Assembly: GCA_030063045.1 (NCBI GenBank)
Contig: JAQSEB010000121.1
Location: forward strand, 434,001-498,000
DNA from: Pratylenchus scribneri
Taxonomy: Eukaryota > Nematoda > Chromadorea > Rhabditida > Pratylenchidae
DNA length: 64,000 nt
Reading direction: 5' to 3'
This document shows positions 36,544 through 44,400 of the stretch, in pieces. Position numbers and translations under genes: made by a program. The notes below the pieces were generated by a model. It was not told where the DNA came from. It ran no database searches and saw only the letters and a list, made by a program, of their open reading frames with translations. Every line of letters starts with the position of its first letter. The first letter of the stretch is position 1.

Positions 36544-37894
36544 TTTGAATTTAATATTTTAATTAATTATATTTTTGATAATTTTTTAAATTCTAGAAAT
36601 TATTTTTTTACGGAGATGATGATTTTTTTGTCTAAAAATGAAGGAAAAATGGGAATATTAAATATTAAAAGAATGACAAATATTGGGGTGAATTCACTTC
36701 TTTTTATATGGGCATCTTTTTCACATAAAGGCAAAATTGGGGCAAATTTTGAGAGTATTTTTTCTTTGATAATTCCCTTCTCTTTTGCAAAAGAAATTTT
36801 AAATTTTTGATTGGCTGGGAATTTTCCAGATATTTTTATAATCCTCATTGGTTTGAGAATTACTGTACACAATCCAAATTATTCCATTCTCTGTCCAATC
36901 CTCTCGTCTTTTTCTTACCCTATTATTTTTATTCAAAATTGCTCAAATGTCCAGTTTCTTTTCCTTAGTTTAGTACAAAATTTCTCACAAATTTTTTGCC
37001 CGAATTTATTTTCCCATTATATTTACAAATTACAATTCATTGGATGAATTCTTTTAAAAAATTTTAATTATTGTCTAATTATGCGCACAAATTTATGCTC
37101 TATGGTGTATAAAACCTTTTATTCAATAATTTTCCAATTGGCTATTTCCAATTTTAATAAAATGAAGGAATCGAATAGAGGATTTCATTATATTTATTGA
37201 GAGAAAATTCATGGAAAAATAGGAAGGATGATGATAATTTACTTTCAAAATATGGAAAAACCAATCAAAATATCACATACGGATATTTTTTTTCAGAAAA
37301 TATGGAAAATTTGCCTATATTCACCGGTGAAAACTGGAAATCACAATACGAATAACAAGTTTTTTTTTGCATAATTGACAGGTAGACCACCAAATTTACT
37401 GTTGATTCTATACTTTTTATTGTCGATTGGCATATAATAATTTTACTTTTTTGAAATTTTAATTTTGATTAATTTTCAATTCTTATGCGTTCATTTGCTT
37501 GAAAATTAATTTATAATTTATTAAAAACTGAAGAAGTATTTTTATTTTGAAGACTTGATGAAAAATTAGGTAGAAGAATAATGTGTAATTGGATTGAACA
37601 TACGGAACATGGATTTATATTAATATTTTAATATAAGCCGAATTTTGCTAATCAATTCAATAAATTTAATTGATCAGAGATGTTAATTGGTAAATTAGGT
37701 AATTTTGAGAGGAAATGATTTTTGTTTTATTGAAAATTAATTAATTAAATGTTCAAAAAAAGGCAAGATAAAATTTGAATGACCCACAAAAAAATGCAAA
37801 TGTAAATAATAATAATAAAACATGAATTTAAATTTTAAATTATTGGTCAATCTTCGTTTTTTGCCGTTCACTTCGTTTTCTCACTCAAAATCAG

Positions 37895-38342
37895 AGGACA
37901 AGACCAAATTCCTTGAATTGCCATTCATCTTTGCCAAAATTGAAACGAATTGAATTCCCCAATTTGACCAAATTGACAGCCGGGAATAATTCAGCATTTT
38001 GATAATTTGGTTGCAATACGACCTTCCCTATAATTGTATATATTTTATCTTTTTTTAAAGTTTTAATATTTTACATTATTAAATTTTGCAAATATTTTTC
38101 AATAATTAGTTTACCCAGCAATTTGTCATTGCATGTGGCAAAGCATTCAATTTCCCGACTTGGATGATGAATAATTCCGAGGCCAACAAAATCTCCCTCA
38201 ACGAAATCACCATCGTCATTTTCGAATTTGTAGGTAATTCTATCAATTCTCATTCCTTCTTTATACGATATTCCAATTGAAAATTTAAAAAATCCAAGTC
38301 TAAAGCATTTCGGAAATTTCTCGTTACAAAATCCAAGGAGCC
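37895..38342 (-). pseudogene. 5'-truncated SPRY gene copy
   Basis: Two exons remain on the minus strand: the SPRY core (GFCNEKFPKCFRLGFFKFSI ... DFVEGDFVGLGIIHHPSREI ... KLLG) and the final exon (GKVVLQPNYQNAELFPAVNL ... SIRFNFGKDEWQFKEFGLVL, stop). Homology stops abruptly near 38,342, where an unrelated, less AT-rich sequence begins. The last exon is intact, and its frame confirms the frameshift in the 35-kb copy. Confidence 0.65.
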
Positions 38343-38950
38343 GCTAATAACGCGTCTGGTTTAAATTTGAACTTCCGCATTTTAAAAAGCGCGGGGCGCT
38401 TTAAGGTGCCCCAGTAAGATTTTTATTCAAGTTTTTAATGGCTCGCTTCCCTCGCCTTTTTTTCAATTTTTTAAATCGGTTCAAGTTTATATCTCGAAAA
38501 CGGGTTGGTTTAATAACTCGCGCAATATACCCTTCGATCCGTCTCGTCGAGCTCTACAATTTTGCTTTTTATCGCGCACTTCTATCTAAACTCACAAAAT
38601 AGTTATTAAGGAATTTCATCTCGCGCACCCCGACTTGACCACGTTTCAACAATTTTTTCGACCCTTAAACTTCCAGTTAGACACTCCAACCAATATATCA
38701 AAATATAGCTGACACTCAGGGCATCACGCTTTTTTTAATTTCAAGTCGATTTAGGTCCAGGGAAAAAAGTTTTACCTTGACAAACCGGTTTTTGAACCGG
38801 TTTCTGCGCGACCTTGAACGCATTTTGAAAAACCGACAATTTTTTGAGATGCGCGATGAAAGTTACCGCTAGGATGTGTCCCAAAATCCCTAGAAAAAGA
38901 GCCTTAATTTTTTTTTGTGAAAAAGTCAAAACGGATTATATATATATATA
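38343..38950. repeat. Less AT-rich element joined to the truncated SPRY copy
   Basis: The base composition changes sharply (GCGCGGGGCGC, CTCGCGCAATATACC, CGATCCGTCTCGTCGAGCTC, AAACCGGTTTTTGAACCGG), ending at a TATATATA run near 38,940. The word TTCGATCCGTCTCGTCGAGC is close to TTCGATGCGTCTCGATGAGA of the foldback family, so this may be a distant relative or progenitor. No inverted ends were found. Confidence 0.4.
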
Positions 38951-38964
38951 TATAAAAAAAGGAA

Positions 38965-39328
38965 ATAATGATTCATGAATTTACTCATTTTAATAAATTT
39001 GCCAATATTAAATTGTCATTGCTAAATTTTAATGAAAAATATTAGTAATTTTTTTGAAAATAATATTTCCGAATTTGACAAAGACAAATTGGCCTATCCT
39101 TTACTTCTTTTTTATTCCACTTAAAACAAAGTAAGAAGAAATTAGTAAATAAACTTCTATTTATTGTCTGATATCGACCAAATAAAATATTGACGGTAAT
39201 CGATAGACGATAGACCATAAAATATTCCGCATTTCATTTTTGAACATCAAAATCACAAACTGGTAAAAATTTTATTTTTATAAATTTTAATCTTATTATT
39301 AAGAATTCCGAAATAATTGTAAATCAAA
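38965..39328 (+). promoter_or_regulatory. Conserved upstream block of the NYCCE family (copy 2)
   Basis: From ATTCATGAATTTACTCATTT through ATATTAGTAATTTTTTTGAA, AGAAGAAATTAGTAAATAAA, CGACCAAATAAAATATTGAC, GATAGACC and CAAAATCACAAA, the words and order match the blocks at 2.87, 41.04 and 59.13 kb. It ends at the start codon at 39,329. Confidence 0.6.
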
Positions 39329-40360
39329 ATGAATTTGGCATTAATAATTCCGGCAATATTTTCATTTGCATTCCTCTTTTTGTTTTCCAATTATTGTTGT
39401 GAAGCCGGAGTCGGCAGGGGCGGAAGAATTCATGCCAATAACAGGGACGGCAAAGAAGCCTTCAATAACAGGGACGGCAAAGAAGCCTTCAATAACAGGG
39501 ACGGCAAAGAAGCCTTCAATAACAGGGACGGCAAAGAAGCCTTCAATAACAGGGACGGACTTAAGAGAAGCGGAGTCCACAATGACAGGGACGGACTTAA
39601 CGGAAGCGGAGTCCACAATGACAGGGACGGACTTAACGGAAGCGGAGTCCACAATGACAGGGACGGACTTAACGGAAGCGGAGTCCACAATGACAGGGAC
39701 GGACTTAACGGAAGCGGAGTCCACAATGACAGGGACGGACTTAACGGATGTGGAGTCCACAATGACAGGGACGGACTTAACGGAAGCGGAGTCCACAATG
39801 ACAGGGACGGACTTAACGGATGTGGAGTCCACAATGACAGGGACGGACTTAACGGAAGCGGAGTCCACAATGACAGGGACGGACTTAACGGAAGCGGAGT
39901 CCACAATGACAGGGACGGACTTAACGGAAGCGGAGTCCACAATGACAGGGACGGACTTAACGGAAGCGGAGTCCACAATGACAGGGACGGACTTAACGGA
40001 TGTGGAGTCCACAATGACAGGGACGGACTTAACGGAAGCGGAGTCCACAATGACAGGGACGGACTTAACGGATGTGGAGTCCACAATGACAGGGACGGAC
40101 TTAACGGATGTGGAGTCCACAATGACAGGGACGGACTTAACGGAAGCGGAGTCCACAATGACAGGGACGGACTTAACGGATGTGGAGTCCACAATGACAG
40201 GGACGGACTTAACGGATGTGGAGTCCACAATGACAGGGACGGACTTAACGGAAGCGGAGGCCGGGGACTGATTTGTCCCATTAATAGGTATTTTTATTGG
40301 GTTTATTATTTTTTTTTTATTATAGTAATTGATGACGACAACTCTTCCATTTCGTGGTGA
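39329..40360 (+). CDS. Secreted protein of 12-residue tandem repeats with NYCCE signal-peptide exon
   Basis: The ORF encodes 343 residues. The signal peptide (AIFSFAFLFLFSNYCCEAG) is followed by four 9-residue NNRDGKEAF units, a transition unit, then 19 units of NDRDGLNGSGVH, in seven of which the second Ser is Cys (GCG). The repeats would give a hydrophilic Asp/Asn/Gly-rich secreted chain. Paralogues splice after a similar point into a transmembrane exon. Here a donor (40,288) and acceptor (40,325) exist and a membrane-helix frame (IIKLLLLIIIGTIIVVIA, stop near 40,466) follows, but they do not join in frame. Either the ORF stops at 40,360 or that exon is lost. The secretion-plus-variable-repeat design resembles repeat-bearing nematode effectors. 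The function is unknown. Confidence 0.65.
   Translation: MNLALIIPAIFSFAFLFLFSNYCCEAGVGRGGRIHANNRDGKEAFNNRDGKEAFNNRDGKEAFNNRDGKEAFNNRDGLKRSGVHNDRDGLNGSGVHNDRDGLNGSGVHNDRDGLNGSGVHNDRDGLNGSGVHNDRDGLNGCGVHNDRDGLNGSGVHNDRDGLNGCGVHNDRDGLNGSGVHNDRDGLNGSGVHNDRDGLNGSGVHNDRDGLNGSGVHNDRDGLNGCGVHNDRDGLNGSGVHNDRDGLNGCGVHNDRDGLNGCGVHNDRDGLNGSGVHNDRDGLNGCGVHNDRDGLNGCGVHNDRDGLNGSGGRGLICPINRYFYWVYYFFFIIVIDDDNSSISW
39430..40258. repeat. 27-bp and 36-bp coding minisatellite, open in several frames
   Basis: Four 27-bp units are followed by 19 exact-length 36-bp units that vary only at GAAGC versus GATGT (Ser or Cys codon). The unit order is SSSSCSCSSSSCSCCSCCS. Because unit length is a multiple of three and no stop occurs, four of the frames stay open for 850 bp or more. 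The near identity implies recent expansion or gene conversion. Confidence 0.9.
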
Positions 40361-40479
40361 AAATAATAATAACCAAAATAATTCAGATGAAATTGCCATG
40401 AGCATCATTAAATTACTCTTATTAATTATTATTGGCACTATAATTGTTGTTATTGCCAAGCATTAGCTATGTACAATAT

Positions 40480-41038
40480 GTGTTTATTCTTCAAAAAATT
40501 GTATAATTTCAATTGTAAAGAAATTATTTTATTGCTTTTTTTATAATAAATTTAATAAATTTATTTTTTATGCATATAAATCACAATTTATTAATTTATT
40601 AGCTATATAATAAATTCTAAATGCATTTAAGCTTTTATGCATCTGAAATTCTTTCAATAAATTATTTTTTTTTGAACGCATGAAATTTTGTTAAATCTGA
40701 TTCCATTCTATAAATTAAAATTTTATTTTACCTAAGTAACTATTGCTTAATTTAGCTCAAATTTTTAATATTATTATTTGATAATATCATTAATATTTTT
40801 TAAATTTTTTAAAAATATAGTATAAAATGATTGGTTTTTGTATCATTTGATTGAATAATTTGATTGCCTCATAAATCATATTCAAAAAAGAATTTAGGTA
40901 ATTCAGTTTGAAGATCATCGTTTGAAATTTGGAACAGAAATTTTTAGCCTGTCATTTTCATCACATCCCCAATTTGAATTTTCCCAACGAATAATCCATC
41001 TAATATTATTGCAAATAATCAATATTGAAATTTTTAAC
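40480..41038. other. AT-rich intergenic DNA between two NYCCE-family genes
   Basis: I see no gene, RNA or clear repeat here. The conserved upstream block of the next gene begins near 41,040. Confidence 0.4.
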
Positions 41039-41039
41039 A

Positions 41040-41305
41040 AAAAGGATGTTATTATAATTCATAAATTTACCCATTTTGTTAAATTATCAATCAAAAATAT
41101 TAGTAATTTTGGCCTAACCCTCAATTTGTTAATTGAAAACAAAAGTAAAAAGGAATTAGTAATTTTTTATTTATCGTCTGAAAACAAAAAAATAAAAAAT
41201 TGATGGAAATCGATAGAACCACTTTATTTTTTAATGAACTAAAATCATAAAAGGATAAACATTTTTTTAATTTAACTTTCAAATTTTCGGAAATATCATA
41301 ATTAA
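41040..41305 (+). promoter_or_regulatory. Conserved upstream block of the NYCCE family (copy 3)
   Basis: Words ATAATTCATAAATTTACCCA, AAATATTAGTAATTTTGGCC, AGGAATTAGTAATTTTTTAT, TATCGTCTGAAAAC, AAATTGATGGAAATCGATAG and AACTAAAATCATAAAAGG appear in the same order as in the other copies. It leads to an ATG at 41,306 that starts a decayed copy of the signal exon, and 109 bp later to the working start at 41,415. Confidence 0.55.
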
Positions 41306-41414
41306 ATGAATTTAACAATTTTTGAGATATTTTCATTGCCAGCAGCTTTTATAAATATTAATTCAAATTTTAAGAATTCTGAATCCGAAATAATCAAAGT
41401 TTATTTAAATCAAA
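41306..41414 (+). pseudogene. Decayed upstream duplicate of the NYCCE signal-peptide exon
   Basis: MNLTIFEIFSLPAAF matches the start of the exon at 3,062 (MNLTILEIFSLALF), then diverges. A second MNLRLTILTNFSLAFIF starts at 41,415 in another frame. The first ATG leads to a 63-codon ORF that overlaps the working exon out of frame, and the splice phase fits only the second. Confidence 0.5.
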
Positions 41415-44400
41415 ATGAATTTGAGGTTAACAATTTTGACAAATTTTTCATTGGCATTCATATTTTTGCTTTCCAATTATTGTTGCGAATCAATTAAAGG
41501 CAGCGAATATAGAGAAAAGAGCGGAGAAATTCTTGGCAGACATCGTGGATTAGGCCGATTGATAGGTATTTAATTAGAAGCTAACAATTATTCCATAATT
41601 CATTTAATCACTTTATTATAGAAATTGAGAACGAAAACAGCACCAGCAATTCATCCACTTCGAGTTCATCAAATGATAATAATGATATGAATGGATCTGG
41701 CATTTATGTACGAAAATGCACTGCTTCTATCATTAGTCAGCGACATTTGCTCACTGCTGCCCAATGTTTACGCAATCTTTTCACTCGTTCTTCGTTCGAT
41801 GCAACTGTTGTGAATCCGGTAGAGTAATAAAAAAAGAAATAAAAATTTAAAAAAATTAGTTGATAATGGTAGTTGCATTAATAGGGTTACTTCCTGTGAA
41901 CGGGATGGGTAGAGGACGGGTATTCGCAGTATTTTGGGCCAATTATTCGTCTCGTTATCCGCACCCATATTATAAGTACTATCCTTACCCGCGCCTGATT
42001 ATCCACCTACCCGCTACCCTTATTTTTTTACTGGAATTTTGGTATTTTTTTAGATCCATATGCCGGATTTTTTTATATTGGATATGGGGCAACCTTGTTC
42101 AACATGGTCATTTAGAAACAAATAATATAATTAAAATAATTTTAATTCAGAAAAACAGATTTAATTTTTTTATATTGGCAATTTTTAAAATTTGAGTAAA
42201 ATTATACCAATCGAGTACGGGGCGAGTAATACCCACGGATAATTTTCGTGAATAGCCTATCCGCCCGCCCCTTATCCGTGTGTTTGTTATCCGCACTAGC
42301 AGTGATTTAATTACACGCTCACAGGGAATTAACCTAATGCATAAATATAAAAATATATAAAAAAATTTAAAAAATGAAAGATTATTAGCTGGATACGATA
42401 GTGGCAATAAATATTGAAAATATTAATAATTAAAAATATAAAAATGAAAGATAACTGTTATGTTAAAAAATTAAAATATTAAAAATAACAAAATGATAAA
42501 AAGTAAAAAATTAGTAGTTCTATTATGACATAAAATTAATAAAAAAATTAAAAATTATCAGATAAAAAGTTAAACATAGAAATTAATATTAAAACAAAAC
42601 AAAGAAAATAAATATTATTATTTAACAGTAAAGGCATACAATTAATAGGAAAAAAATTAAAGAATTATTAGACAAAATGTTGTCATAAAATTTCAATTTT
42701 CCACTATTAAGTATCTAAACTAGCAAAATGAAAAAGGAATAAATTTTACTAAAAAACATATACAATTTTAGTAAAATGATTTAATTTTTAAATTTTTCTT
42801 TTTTATTTTTAATATTTTATTTAAAAAAAATATTCAAAAATATTAGGGTGAATTCTACAATGTGTCAGACTTACAATCCCCATCTATGCCATCACTTCAA
42901 ATATATGTCCAAATGGGGCAACCGGATATTCGGTCGGATGAAACTATTTTGGTGAATGTAAGCCGTGTGGCCGTCCCTCCACAATATCCCTATCCGAATG
43001 GGGGTCTTCTAAGTGTCAATCCACTTCTTTGGCTGAATGATTTGCTCCTACTTGAGATAAGGATATTTTTTATTTATTCTTAATGGCAAATAATTACTTT
43101 TTATTTACTTGATGATTTTTAAAATCCATAGTATTGCTTTTTTCTTAGATATTGATTTCTTTTAGGTAAATAAATATATGTCAATATTCTAAGGTAAATT
43201 CCATTCACGCACATAAAAGGAATTCCAGCGAATTTTGAAAATAATGATTTTTCAAATTTTCAAAAATTTTTTTATCAAATTTTCAAAAATTTTTTAAAAC
43301 CCATAGTATTGCTTTTCTCTTAGATATTGATTTCTTTTAACGAAATAAATATATGTCAATATTCTAAGGTAAATTCCATTCACGCACATAAAAGGAATTT
43401 CTAAGAATTTTGAAAATAATGATTTTTCAAATTTTCAAAAATTTATTAAAACCCATAGTATTGCTTTTCTCTTAGATAATGGTTTCTTTTAGGTAAATAA
43501 ATATATGTTAATATTCTAAGGTAAATTCCATTCATGCACATAAGAGGAATTCCTATGAATTTTGAAAATAATGATTTTTCAAATTTTCAAAAATTTATTA
43601 CAACCCATAGTATTGCATTTCTCTTAGATATTGAATGTCAATATTCTAAGGTAAATTCCATTCACGCACATAAAAGGAATTTCTAAGAATTTTGAAAATA
43701 ATGATTTTTCAAATTTTCAAAAATTTATTAAAACCCATAGTATTGCTTTTCTCTTAGATAATGGTTTCTTTTAGGTAAATAAATATATGTTAATATTCTA
43801 AGGTAAATTCCATTCACGCACATAAAAGGAATTTCTAAGAATTTTGAAAATAATGATTTTTCAAATTTTCAAAAATTTATTAAAACCCATAGTATTGCTT
43901 TTCTCTTAGATAATGGTTTCTTTTAGGTAAATAAATATATGTTAATATTCTAAGGTAAATTCCATTCACGCACATAAAAGGAATTTCTAAGAATTTTGAA
44001 AATAATGATTTTTCAAATTTTCAAAAATTTATTAAAACCCATAGTATTGCTTTTCTCTTAGTTATTGATTTCTTTTTCCTAAATAAATATAGGTAAATAT
44101 TCTAAGTAAAATTCCATTCACGCACATAAAAGGAATTTCTAAGAATTTTGAAAATAATGATTTTTCAAATTTTCAAAAATTTATTAAAACCCATAGTATT
44201 GCATTTCTCTTAGATATTTTTCTTTTTCCTAAATAAATATATGTAAATATACTAAGTAAAATTCCATTCACGCACATAAAAGGAATTCCTACGAATTTAG
44301 AAAATAATGATTTTTCAAATTTTCAAAATTTTTTTAAAATTCATAGTATTGCTTTTCTCTTAGATATTGATTTCTTTTATATAAATAAATATATGTAAAT

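Larger units (their letters stand above)
33264..37790. repeat. Segmental tandem duplication carrying SPRY genes
   Basis: The upstream flank of the 33-kb remnant (33,610-34,760) and that of the 35-kb gene (36,545-37,690) align over about 1.1 kb. Shared words include ACGGAGATGATGATTTTTTT, CCTCTCGTCTT, CCCTATTATTTTTATCC/TTCAAAATTGCTCA, TATCACATACGGATATTTTT and AAGCCGAATTTTGCTAATCA. The unit is gene plus promoter, repeated two and a half times with the 37.9-kb copy. Confidence 0.75.

Noticed and set aside
39362..40459. Long minus-strand and alternative plus-strand ORFs over the 36-bp repeat
   Set aside because: A stop-free repeat of length divisible by three keeps several frames open. Only the frame with the signal peptide has independent support.
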